A stretch of DNA of 44,074 nt. Source: Gemmatimonadales bacterium. Its GTDB lineage: Bacteria; Gemmatimonadota; Gemmatimonadetes; Gemmatimonadales; GWC2-71-9. This document shows positions 24,448-32,228 of the stretch, piece by piece. The translations under genes were made by a program, and so were the position numbers. Under the pieces are notes generated by a model. The model did no database searches. It was not told the DNA's origin and was given only the letters and a program-made list of their open reading frames with translations. Within the stretch, counting starts at the first letter, position 1, and each line of letters starts with the position of its first letter. The stretch covers positions 1 to 44,074 of the forward strand of contig DATAOI010000019.1 of assembly GCA_036265815.1 (NCBI GenBank). Direction: 5' to 3'.

Positions 24448-24932
24448 GACGATTCCTCGAGCTTGGTGGTCTCGGCGCGAAGCCGCTCGGCATTCCGCGC
24501 CAGGAAATCGGTGATCACGGCAAGATCGCGGGTGGAGTACTGCTCGACCAGGCGCGCGAGAGACCGGCGGGTGGAGGCGAACCGCTCGCCGGCCGCCGTG
24601 AGCCGGTCCCTGACCGGCTCGACCAGGACCCGTCTCCGGTCCGCGCTGTCCCGGGCCCGCCGCACGAACCCCTTGCGCTCGAGCCGGTCCAGCAGGTTCG
24701 TGACCGACGCGCTCGCCAACCCGGAATGCGCCGCGATCTCTCCCGCGCTCATGGGCCCGAGCCGCTCGAGAATGCCCAGCGTCTTGTAGTCGGTCGGATG
24801 CAGGTCGAGCTGGCTGGCCATGACGCCATGGAAGAGCACGGTGGCGTCGCTGTGCTCCCGTCCCACCCGGGCGAACGCCTCGAGCACCTCCGCTCGTGTG
24901 GAGGCCGGTCTCTTGCGGGGCGACGCGATCAT
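24435..24932 (-). CDS. MarR-family transcriptional regulator
   Basis: 165 aa from the ATG at 24932, which overlaps the preceding TGA by 4 nt. MarR fold: long helix ALFH-like DATVLFHGVMASQLDLHPTDYKTLGIL, then MSAGEIAAHSGLASASVTNLLDRLERKGFVRRARDSADRRRVLVE (recognition helix plus wing), then dimerisation helices with AVITDFLARNAERL. MarR proteins are ligand-sensitive repressors that usually act on their own divergent promoter. Here the operon promoter at 25436-25464 and a 39-bp dyad lie in the divergent spacer shared with the copper-oxidase operon, so both could be targets (inference). Confidence 0.93.
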   Translation of the reverse strand: MIASPRKRPASTRAEVLEAFARVGREHSDATVLFHGVMASQLDLHPTDYKTLGILERLGPMSAGEIAAHSGLASASVTNLLDRLERKGFVRRARDSADRRRVLVEPVRDRLTAAGERFASTRRSLARLVEQYSTRDLAVITDFLARNAERLRAETTKLEESSCES

Positions 24933-25390
24933 GCCGCGAGCCGGGCGGCGGCCACGAGCGCGTCCATCAGCGCAGCACAGGTCACCAGATCCAGGGGAAA
25001 CCGGCCGACGCTCCGTCGGTTCCAGCGGCGCGCGGCGTCTTCGGTGATGCTGCTCGGATCCGCGCGCTCGAACGCCAGCGCCTTGGGGATGAAGTCGAAG
25101 GCGGACCAGAGTCGCATGGCCGCATGGCTGGCGAGCGCCGCGAGCAGGGGCATCCGGACCGCCGGCTGGCCCCACGACACGATCAGCGAGGCGATCAACG
25201 ACAGCTCGAAGGTGGTGTGGGCGGGAATCCAGAAGCGCCGGCGTGACACGCCGCCGCGGGCCGGCTGGATGAGCTCCGGCCGGCGGGGCCAAGCCGGGTC
25301 CACGACCAGAAATTCGTAGAGGCCGCCACCAAGCGAGGCGAGGGCGAGGGCGGCGGTCAGGGCCACGAGGGCCAGAGGCAGAGCGAGCAC
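24929..25390 (-). CDS. Small four-helix membrane protein, first gene of the MarR operon
   Basis: 153 aa. I place the start at GTG 25390, with AAGGA 8 nt upstream; the transcript probably begins near 25428, which excludes the much longer open frame. Hydrophobic segments lie at about 1-25, 58-80, 86-103 and 130-150, with a conserved-looking middle: FWIPAHTTFELSLIASLIVSW and SHAAMRLWSAFDFIPKALAFE. The family is not named with confidence; it is similar in layout to small DUF1772-like membrane proteins. Its stop overlaps the MarR start (ATGA). Confidence 0.75.
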   Translation of the reverse strand: MLALPLALVALTAALALASLGGGLYEFLVVDPAWPRRPELIQPARGGVSRRRFWIPAHTTFELSLIASLIVSWGQPAVRMPLLAALASHAAMRLWSAFDFIPKALAFERADPSSITEDAARRWNRRSVGRFPLDLVTCAALMDALVAAARLAA

Positions 25391-25435
25391 GAGCCAGATC
25401 CTTGGCAGAGCGGGGGTCGAATGTCGGCGTCGACG

Positions 25436-25464
25436 ATAATACGGTGGACCGAAATATCTGTCAA
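25436..25464 (-). promoter_or_regulatory. Consensus sigma70-type promoter of the membrane protein/MarR/DHFR operon
   Basis: On the minus strand TTGACA (25459-25464) is followed by exactly 17 bp and TATTAT (25436-25441), giving a perfect -35 and a near-perfect -10. Transcription should start around 25428, about 38 nt before the GTG at 25390. It is the best promoter in the window. Confidence 0.85.
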
Positions 25465-25474
25465 GCCGTAATAT
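25445..25474 (+). promoter_or_regulatory. Candidate plus-strand promoter of the propeller/oxidase operon
   Basis: TGGACC (25445-25450, 4 of 6 to the -35 consensus) and TAATAT (25469-25474) are 18 bp apart. Transcription would start near 25481, with a leader of about 55 nt containing the GAGAGGAG ribosome site. It interlocks with the minus-strand promoter. Confidence 0.5.
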
Positions 25475-25535
25475 CCCCCCCACGCAGGGAGGCAGACGCC
25501 TATCTTTGCAGGCATCCACCTCGAGAGGAGCCTCG

Positions 25536-26924
25536 ATGTCCCGCCTGTTCATCTCCCTGGTCCTGCTATCTATCCCGGTTGCCGCCCTCCGGGCCCAAGA
25601 CCCGGGGGTCGCGGTGCGCCCCTTCGACCAGAAGCATGGGGGCAGCAAGTCGGTGCACATGCTCGCCCACGTCGTGACCAACCCCGCCCCGTGGAAGGCG
25701 GCGGACATCGAGATGGAGCAGGACCCCGGGCGGCCGTACGTCTACGTCTGCGGGTTCGTCAACTTCGATACCCAGATCTACGACGTGAAGGACCCCGCCC
25801 ACCCGCGCCGCGTCTTCCGCTGGCAGATTGATAATCCCGAGCTGCACCGCGGCATCGGCGCGATGGACGGGAAGTACTTCAAGATCGGCTCGAAGTATTT
25901 CTACGTGCAGTCACTCCAGTTCATGCAGGGCAGCCCCGACGCCGACCTCGGCGCCGTGGTGTTCGACGTGACCGGGCTGCCCGACTCGAGCAAGGTGAAG
26001 GAGGTGGCGCGCCTTCGCTATCCCGCGGCGCCGGGCGGCTTCCACAACATCTTTGCCTACAAGCATTCCGACGGTCGCGTGCTGCTCTTCGCCACCATCA
26101 ATGACACCAAGGCGCTGGTCTACGACCTCGGCAAGGTGGTGAGTGGCGCCGATTCGACCGGCTGGATCGTCGGCGCCGTCCCCAACCCGACCCCCTTCAA
26201 GCAGATCGGCGCCGGCGGGTATCACGACTTTTACGTCGGCTACGATCCCGCCACTCACCAGGACAAGTTCTACGGCGCCGGGCTCGGCGGGTACTCGGTA
26301 TGGGACGTGACCCATCCCGAGTCACCCACGGAGATGTTCACCCTGACCGGACTCGGCTTCGACATCGCACATACCTTCACACCGTCGCCCGATGGCCGGT
26401 GGGCGGTGACGATGACCGAATACGAATACACGCCGCTTCGGATCTGGGATCTCGGGCCCGGCCAGCGTGACTCGACCAAGAACCTCGACCTCGCCGTCAG
26501 CGCGTGGACCGCCGACTGGCGCGACCTGGCGCACAACCACGAGGTGCGGTGGCCTTACGTGTTCGTCTCCGCGTACGAAGATGGCTTCCAGGTGTTCGAC
26601 CTCAAGAACCCGAGGGCGCCCAAGACCGACGGCTGGTACTACACCTGCGGGTGCAAGCACGGGAACGGCTTCGGTGGCACTCCGGACAACGGCTGGCAGG
26701 GGACCAACAGCGTGGAGCAGGGCGCGTTCGGCATCGACGTGCGAAACCGCGACGGGCTGATCGCGATGACCGATATGCGGAGCGGCCTCTGGCTCTTCCG
26801 GCTCGACGGGTTCAAAGGCTGGAACGGCCGCGACGTCGGCATGCCCAACATCTCGAGCGTGCAGGACTACGATCGTGGGCCCGTCGCCGCAGCGGGAAGC
26901 GCCCCGAGCCGCGAGACCCGGTGA
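25536..26924 (+). CDS. Secreted LVIVD-type beta-propeller protein, first gene of the copper-oxidase operon
   Basis: 462 aa. Signal peptide MSRLFISLVLLSIPVAALRAQ (cleavage about 21) after GAGAGGAG. The repeats VCGFVNFDTQIYDVKDPAHPRRV, GAVVFDVTGLPD, GYSVWDVTHPESPTEM, FVSAYEDGFQVFDLKNPRAPK and GLWLFRLDG are the LVIVD/WD-like blades typical of secreted propellers. Several histidines sit at blade starts (GGFHNIF, GGYHDFY, DIAHTF, AHNHEVRW), and there is a CGCKH motif, so metal binding at the centre is possible, as in selenium-binding/methanethiol-oxidase-type propellers. The latter relationship is inference. The stop overlaps the next gene by 4 nt. Confidence 0.85.
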   Translation: MSRLFISLVLLSIPVAALRAQDPGVAVRPFDQKHGGSKSVHMLAHVVTNPAPWKAADIEMEQDPGRPYVYVCGFVNFDTQIYDVKDPAHPRRVFRWQIDNPELHRGIGAMDGKYFKIGSKYFYVQSLQFMQGSPDADLGAVVFDVTGLPDSSKVKEVARLRYPAAPGGFHNIFAYKHSDGRVLLFATINDTKALVYDLGKVVSGADSTGWIVGAVPNPTPFKQIGAGGYHDFYVGYDPATHQDKFYGAGLGGYSVWDVTHPESPTEMFTLTGLGFDIAHTFTPSPDGRWAVTMTEYEYTPLRIWDLGPGQRDSTKNLDLAVSAWTADWRDLAHNHEVRWPYVFVSAYEDGFQVFDLKNPRAPKTDGWYYTCGCKHGNGFGGTPDNGWQGTNSVEQGAFGIDVRNRDGLIAMTDMRSGLWLFRLDGFKGWNGRDVGMPNISSVQDYDRGPVAAAGSAPSRETR

Positions 26925-27403
26925 CCCGCACGCTCTCATGGTTGGCGACGCTGGCCGCGAGCGTGCTGGTGCTGTCCGGTGGCGGGCCGTACGACATCGC
27001 GTTGTTCCCGACACCCGTCGCCCGCGGCGCGAGCGGCGAGGCGCGGCTCATCCCTAGCGGCTCCCCCTTCGGCATCGGGGTGACAGCCGACGGGCACGCG
27101 AGCTACGACGTTCGCATCTCCGCGGCGAAGCTCCCGCGGCCGGAGAGACTGGGCAAGTTCGCCGCCTACGTCGCTTGGGCCGCCACGCCCGACCTGACCC
27201 AGTGGGTGCGGCTCGGCTCGGTCCGGAACGGCGTCTCTACCGTGGGTCCGGTCGAGCTCAACAAGTTCCTGTTGGTGATCACGGCCGAGCCCGACTCGTC
27301 TGCCGCGCGACACTCGGGCCCGACTGTCCTCCACGGCACTTCGCCCAGCGGCTGGCTCCTGTCCTTCCTGACGCATCCGCTGTTCCGCGGGATCGCTCAA
27401 TGA
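26921..27403 (+). CDS. 160-aa secreted protein of unknown function between propeller and multicopper oxidase
   Basis: GTG start overlapping the upstream TGA (GTGA), and its own stop overlapping the next ATG (ATGA). A hydrophobic N-terminus (LSWLATLAASVLVLSGGG) is a signal peptide or anchor. The rest is a compact beta-type sequence: GIGVTADGHASYDVRISAAKLPRPERLGKFAAYVAWAATPDLTQWVRLG, then VELNKFLLVITAEPD and GTSPSGWLLSF. I do not recognise a named family. Strict coupling to the oxidase suggests a chaperone, partner or assembly subunit. Confidence 0.72.
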   Translation: MTRTLSWLATLAASVLVLSGGGPYDIALFPTPVARGASGEARLIPSGSPFGIGVTADGHASYDVRISAAKLPRPERLGKFAAYVAWAATPDLTQWVRLGSVRNGVSTVGPVELNKFLLVITAEPDSSAARHSGPTVLHGTSPSGWLLSFLTHPLFRGIAQ

Positions 27404-29094
27404 GCCGCGCGGCGGTGGTACTCCTGGCGGCCGCGGCTGTCGCCGTGACCGCCAGCCGTCTCGCCGCTCAACAGCCGGCGCATCGAATGACGGACATGGA
27501 CGGCGGGAAGCACCCGGATAGTGCCATGGCGATGCCGGTGCCGATGCCACGCGGGATGGTCATGATGCCGGGGCTCGTCGGCCTGACGCCGGGCACCACG
27601 CCCTTCGTCCCCGGGCGCGGCGTCGATCCCATGACGCTGCCGCCGGCGAAGCCGGCGTCGCTCACGCGTCTCGATGACGACGATACCCTCGACCTGACGG
27701 CCGCGCTGGTCCGGCGGACGATCCGCGGCCACGCCTTCGCCATGTACGCCTTCAACGGCCAGGTGCCGGGACCGCTCATCCGGGTCGCCCAGGGCGCCGC
27801 GATCGTCGTGCGTTTCCACAACCGGATCGACCTGCCGAGCACGGTGCATTGGCATGGCGTTCGTCTCGACAACGCATCCGACGGGGCCGTCGGCGTAACC
27901 CAGGACCCGGTGGCGCCCGGCGGCGACTACACGTACACGGTCCGCTTTCCCGACGCCGGCGTCTACTGGTACCACCCGCACGTCCGGGAGGACATCGAGC
28001 AGTCCATGGGCCTGTTCGGAAACATGGTGGTCGACTCCCCCGACGCCGACTACTACTCGCCGGCCAACCGGGAGGAGGCGCTGATGCTGAGCGACCTGCT
28101 CATCCAGGCCGACAGCCTCATTCCGTTCGGGAAGGAGGCGCCGGACTTCGCGTTGATGGGGCGGGTGGGGAACGTGCTGCTGGTGAACGGCGAGCCGGAC
28201 TACGCGCTGCGCGCGCACCGGGGCGAGGTGATCCGGTTCTATCTCACCAACGCGGCCAGCTCGCGCACCTGGAACCTCTCGTTCGGCGGCGCGCCGATCA
28301 AGCTGCTCGCGTCGGACCTGAGCCGGTTCGAGCGCGAGGCCATGGTGCCGAGCGTGGTGCTGGGCCCGGCGGAGCGGTACCTCGTCGAGGTGCGCTTCGA
28401 CCGGCCGGGGGCCTATCCGCTGCTCAACATGGTGCAGGCGATCAACCACTTCCGCGGCGAGTTCCAGTCAGAGGTGGACACGCTCGGGATGGTGCGGGTG
28501 GACTCGGCGGCGGCCACGCCCGATCACGCGCCCGCGTTCGAGCGGCTGCGAGCCAATACCGCCGTCTCGAAGGACATCGAGCGCTACCGGCGGTACTTCG
28601 ACAAGGAGCCGGACAAGCGGCTGACGCTCACGGTCCGCACGGCCGGCCTCCCGCTCGCCACCGTGCAGTTCATGACCATCGATACCGCCTACTACGCGCC
28701 GGTCGAGTGGGTGGATGGGATGCCGGACATGAACTGGCTGTCGACCTCGAAGCAGGTCCGCTGGGTTCTTCGTGACGACGCGACCGGCAAAGAGAACGGG
28801 GCGATCGACTGGCACGTGAGACGCGGCTCGGTCGTGAAGCTCAGAATCGTCAACGATCCCCGCTCGTTTCATCCCATGCAGCACCCGATCCACCTGCACG
28901 GCCAACGCATGCTGGTCGTGGCGCGGGATGGCGTTCGCACCACGAACCTGGTCTGGAAGGACACCGCGCTCATCCCGGTCGGCTCTACCGTGGACCTCCT
29001 CATCGATGCCTCCAACCCCGGCGCCTGGATGCTTCACTGCCACATCGCCGAGCACCTCGGCGCGGGGATGATGGCGGTGCTGCACGTCGATTGA
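27400..29094 (+). CDS. Multicopper oxidase (CopA/CueO-like) with Met-rich N-terminus
   Basis: 564 aa. Signal peptide ends about SRLAAQ. Residues 30-56 hold eight methionines plus several His, resembling the Cu(I)-binding segment of CopA-type oxidases. Copper centres are intact: HWHG (150-153), YHPH (191-194), HPIHLHG (495-501) and HCHIAEHLGAGM (546-557, with Cys547, His552 and axial Met557). Such enzymes oxidise Cu(I), metals or phenols with O2 in the periplasm. Third gene of the trio after the propeller and the 160-aa protein, starting inside the preceding stop. Convergent with the flavoprotein gene at 29110. Confidence 0.95.
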   Translation: MSRAAVVLLAAAAVAVTASRLAAQQPAHRMTDMDGGKHPDSAMAMPVPMPRGMVMMPGLVGLTPGTTPFVPGRGVDPMTLPPAKPASLTRLDDDDTLDLTAALVRRTIRGHAFAMYAFNGQVPGPLIRVAQGAAIVVRFHNRIDLPSTVHWHGVRLDNASDGAVGVTQDPVAPGGDYTYTVRFPDAGVYWYHPHVREDIEQSMGLFGNMVVDSPDADYYSPANREEALMLSDLLIQADSLIPFGKEAPDFALMGRVGNVLLVNGEPDYALRAHRGEVIRFYLTNAASSRTWNLSFGGAPIKLLASDLSRFEREAMVPSVVLGPAERYLVEVRFDRPGAYPLLNMVQAINHFRGEFQSEVDTLGMVRVDSAAATPDHAPAFERLRANTAVSKDIERYRRYFDKEPDKRLTLTVRTAGLPLATVQFMTIDTAYYAPVEWVDGMPDMNWLSTSKQVRWVLRDDATGKENGAIDWHVRRGSVVKLRIVNDPRSFHPMQHPIHLHGQRMLVVARDGVRTTNLVWKDTALIPVGSTVDLLIDASNPGAWMLHCHIAEHLGAGMMAVLHVD

Positions 29095-29109
29095 GAGCCG
29101 ACGCGCCAC

Positions 29110-30837
29110 CTACGATACGGCAGACTGCCCGGCGCCGCCGCCCACCTCGGCTCTCTCGCCGCGTGTCTCGAGCTCGGCCAGCACATGATGCACCACGGCG
29201 ATCGCCATACTTCCCTCTCCCACGGCCGCCGAGCACCGCTTGATGGATCCGTGACGAACGTCGCCGGCGGCGAGGATGCCAGGCACGCTGGTCTCCAGGA
29301 GAAAGGGATCGCGCTCGAGCGGCCAGGTGGTCGGCGGACGCTCGCGCAGCAGATCCATGACGTCGCGACCGGTACAGATGTAGCCCCACTGATCCCGGAT
29401 CACCGCGTCGGGCAGCCAGGCGGTCTGCGCCTCGCCTCCGATGAGCACGAAGAGCGCGTCGCTCGCCCGCCGCTCCCGGCGCCGTCCCTTGTCAGACGTC
29501 ACTTCGATGGCCTCGAGGCTCTCCTTCCCCTCCACGCCGGTGACCTGGACTCCGGTCTCCACCGTGACGTTGTGCTGCTGCTCGAGTTGATCGATCAGGT
29601 AACGTGACATGCTCGCCGCAAGCGACTGTCCCCGCACCAGCATCGTCACCGATCTCGCGTAGTCGGCAAAGAGCAGGGCCGCCTGCCCGGCAGAGTTGCC
29701 TCCACCCACCAGGTGCACGTCGAGCCCCTGCATCTTGAGCGCTTCGGCCTTCGCGGCCCCGTAGTACACGCCATGCCCGACCAGTCGCTCGATCCCAGGC
29801 ACCGAGAGCCGGCGCCAGTCGACGCCGGTTGCGAGAATCACCGTCCTGGCTTGGATGCGGGTCTCGTCGTCGAGGACGATGGTATGAGACGGCCCTTCCG
29901 CCCGGGGATCGCCCGGCTCCAGCCGAGCGACCGTTCGGGGCACCAGCAGCTCGGCGCCGAAGCGGAGCGCCTGCCGGCGCGCGCGAGCGCTCAGCTCGTC
30001 ACCGCCGATGCCCACGGGGAAGCCGAGGTAGTTCTCGATCCGGGAGGAGGTGCCCGCCTGCCCCCCGTACGCCAGCCGCTCGACTGACAGCGTTCGGAGT
30101 CCTTCGGAGGCGCCATACACCGCGGCCGCCAGTCCGCCGATTCCGCCGCCGACGATCACGGCGTCGTAGGCCCGGTGCTTGGGCTGGGTCTGGAGCCCGA
30201 GTGCCTCCGCCAGCCCGCGGAAGGTGGGCGCCTCCAGCCGCCTGCCATCGGGGAGCACCACGGCCGTGGGAGTGACCCGGGCCTCCTGGTCAGCCGGAGA
30301 AGATCCGTTCGGCTCCTGCCAGACGAACGCCACACCGTTGCGCAGGAGGAAGTCACGCAGGTCGAAGCAGGCGGCATCGCGGGCGTCTCCGATCACCGTG
30401 ACCACCCCGCGCGGGTGCTCGACCTGGAACTGGCTCAGGTGCTTCACCCGAGCCGCCATCGTCTTGGTGATCTCGGAGCTCAGCACCTGGCACTGACTCA
30501 CCAGCTGCAGGAAATCCGCCCCCTCGAGCCGAAGCACGCGGCACGGCTCAGTGGCGCGGAGGTTGGCGATGGCGGGAGAGCCGAGCAGCAGCGGCACCTC
30601 GCCGAACGAGTCGCCTGGGCCATAGGTCGTGAGCCGATGTTCCTGGCCGTCGACGATCTTGAGCACGTCGATGTGGCCCTCGAGCAACCCGTAGAAGCCT
30701 GCGTTCTGGCCCTCGACGAGGAGCCACTCGTCCTTGCGCAGGCGGAGATCGGCCGCGCGGGCGGCCAGGGAGATGCGCTCGTCTTCCGGTACCTTGGAGA
30801 AGAGCGAGATATGGCGTATCAAGTCGGCAGTGATCAC
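29110..30837 (-). CDS. Cyclic-nucleotide-domain/thioredoxin-reductase-like flavoprotein lacking CxxC
   Basis: 575 aa, GTG start. Domains: cNMP-binding fold (5-125, GPGDSFGEVPLLLGS), a thioredoxin/glutaredoxin-like segment (143-215), then a TrxR-type module with FAD loop GGGIGG (230-235), NAD(P)H loop GGGNSAGQA (378-386) and closing AAGDVRHG. Two losses stand out: the cNMP pocket has PAIANLRA where CAP has RSA..RA, so the phosphate-binding Arg is missing; and GVYYGAAKAEA occupies the place of the redox CATC. The family of fused cNMP/TrxR proteins is known in databases, but its activity is not established. Probably cytosolic. Downstream of the YncE-like gene on the same strand. Confidence 0.9.
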   Translation of the reverse strand: MITADLIRHISLFSKVPEDERISLAARAADLRLRKDEWLLVEGQNAGFYGLLEGHIDVLKIVDGQEHRLTTYGPGDSFGEVPLLLGSPAIANLRATEPCRVLRLEGADFLQLVSQCQVLSSEITKTMAARVKHLSQFQVEHPRGVVTVIGDARDAACFDLRDFLLRNGVAFVWQEPNGSSPADQEARVTPTAVVLPDGRRLEAPTFRGLAEALGLQTQPKHRAYDAVIVGGGIGGLAAAVYGASEGLRTLSVERLAYGGQAGTSSRIENYLGFPVGIGGDELSARARRQALRFGAELLVPRTVARLEPGDPRAEGPSHTIVLDDETRIQARTVILATGVDWRRLSVPGIERLVGHGVYYGAAKAEALKMQGLDVHLVGGGNSAGQAALLFADYARSVTMLVRGQSLAASMSRYLIDQLEQQHNVTVETGVQVTGVEGKESLEAIEVTSDKGRRRERRASDALFVLIGGEAQTAWLPDAVIRDQWGYICTGRDVMDLLRERPPTTWPLERDPFLLETSVPGILAAGDVRHGSIKRCSAAVGEGSMAIAVVHHVLAELETRGERAEVGGGAGQSAVS

Positions 30838-30873
30838 GTTGAGTCCAATGGTCGTATCGCTTCCAGGAATCGA

Positions 30874-30894
30874 GCCGGACCTCGAGGGTCCGGC
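30874..30894 (-). terminator. GC-rich hairpin between the YncE-like and flavoprotein genes
   Basis: A perfect 8-bp stem (GCCGGACC / GGTCCGGC) with a 5-nt loop lies in the 133-bp gap on the minus strand. There is no following T-run, so it may be a weak terminator, an mRNA stabiliser or an attenuator setting the ratio of the two genes. Confidence 0.45.
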
Positions 30895-30970
30895 GGGGAC
30901 TCCGTAATCTATCGCAGCTCAGGCTCGCGCCTGCCGCATCCGCCGCCACGGAGGTGGAAGCCGAGTTTCG

Positions 30971-32020
30971 TCAGTGCTCTAGCACCAGCAGCGTGAAGGA
31001 GCCAGGAGCCAGATTGGGGCGGGGGTGCGGCTCCTCAGCCGTCGGTGCCGGCGTCTCGCCGAAGGCCGCGGTGACGGTGTACACACGGTGTGTGCGCTCA
31101 TCCAGCGCCATCGTACGCGCGCCCCGGCGCGTGGAGACGTTGGACACCAGATGGAATGTCGTGGGGCTGTCCTCGTGGACCACCGTGAGGGTGCCATCTC
31201 CGTTGGACGCAAAGGCCAGCCCGGTGCCTGCGTCGAATGCCGCGCCATCAACTCCTCCGCCGATGGGGACCTGGGCGATCTTCCGGCCCGCTGCCGCGTC
31301 GCTGATGGCCATCAACTTGTTGTGACACCCGCTGAAGAGCAGATGGTGCCCGCGGTCGATTGCCAGCCCGGTGGGCTCCTCACAGGGGCCGAGGGGCCAC
31401 CGGCGGGTGACCCGGAGGCGAGCCGGATCGATCTCCACCATCTCCGCCTTGTCCTCGAGGTTCACGTACAGTCGCCCCGTGCCGTTGCTGACGCCGAACT
31501 CGGGCTTGCCGCCGAGCCGGATAGTACCGAGGATCTGGCCGGACCCCGGGTCGATCGCTGTCGAGGAATTGGCGTCGCCGTTGAAGGTGAAGACGCGTTT
31601 GGACGCGGGATCGTACAGCACGCCGTCGGCGTCGTCGCCGGCCCGGGACCGCCGAAGGACCTTGAGCGTCTTGAGGTCGAACATGGTGACGCTGCTGTCG
31701 CGGCCGGAGGTGGCGAAGCCGTGTCCAGTCGGATAGGCCAGCGCCACGCCGTGCGCCCCGTTGAGGCCTGGGATCTCACCCAGCAGTCGGCCGGTCTCCG
31801 GATCGACGACCATGACCCGGGTCTGCCGCGCGATGAAGAGGCGGTGTCCGGCCGAGTCCAGGGTCACATAGTCCCATCGCCCCTCGCCGCCCAGCCTGAT
31901 CTCGCGCGAGACGTGATAAACCGAGTCGGTCGGCTGAGCGACGGGCGGTATAGCCTCGGTCCACAGTGCAACAGAGCCGGCCAGGATGCGGAAGAGAGAG
32001 GGCAGGGTAGTCGATATCAT
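30971..32020 (-). CDS. YncE-like seven-bladed beta-propeller protein, exported
   Basis: 349 aa. N-terminal hydrophobic stretch (LPSLFRILAGSVALWTEAIPPVAQ) acts as a signal. Propeller repeats follow the YncE/YVTN pattern: GRLFIARQTRVMVVDPETGRLLGEIPGL, GFATSGRDSSVTMFDLKTLKVLRR, KRVFTFNGDANSSTAIDPGSGQILGTI, GRLYVNLEDKAEMVEIDP. YncE binds DNA or partners poorly defined in other bacteria; YncE-like proteins are often linked to iron or copper stress. Here it is followed by the flavoprotein and diverges from the RND operon. No clear ribosome site precedes the ATG, so the start is uncertain. Confidence 0.88.
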   Translation of the reverse strand: MISTTLPSLFRILAGSVALWTEAIPPVAQPTDSVYHVSREIRLGGEGRWDYVTLDSAGHRLFIARQTRVMVVDPETGRLLGEIPGLNGAHGVALAYPTGHGFATSGRDSSVTMFDLKTLKVLRRSRAGDDADGVLYDPASKRVFTFNGDANSSTAIDPGSGQILGTIRLGGKPEFGVSNGTGRLYVNLEDKAEMVEIDPARLRVTRRWPLGPCEEPTGLAIDRGHHLLFSGCHNKLMAISDAAAGRKIAQVPIGGGVDGAAFDAGTGLAFASNGDGTLTVVHEDSPTTFHLVSNVSTRRGARTMALDERTHRVYTVTAAFGETPAPTAEEPHPRPNLAPGSFTLLVLEH

Positions 32021-32228
32021 GAGGAGACTCTAGTGTTGGGGGAGCGATTCCGTGACGCGACACCGTAGTGCTGTACGTAATGACGGACCAAGAGCGCTGG
32101 CTATCTGCCCACCCGCCGGTGGCGCGGTGGGGCATTTGCCTGCTCTCCAGGCCAGGTACACCTTCCATGCATAGACCGGCCGTCTTTCCGCCTCCACCGG
32201 AGGTTTGGCACGTGAGCCCGACGGCGGC

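Larger units (their letters stand above)
25436..25474. promoter_or_regulatory. 39-bp dyad, candidate MarR operator over two promoters
   Basis: The arms ATAATACGG (25436-25444) and CCGTAATAT (25466-25474) are inverted copies matching at 8 of 9 bases, 21 bp apart. Each arm covers the -10 box of one of the two divergent promoters. This position suits a repressor that shuts both; the MarR protein encoded by the minus operon is the obvious candidate. Confidence 0.5.

Noticed and set aside
32021-32228. CopY/BlaI-type or CueR-type operator in the divergent spacer
   Set aside because: I found short partial matches such as GTACGTAA but no proper dyad with the needed spacing.
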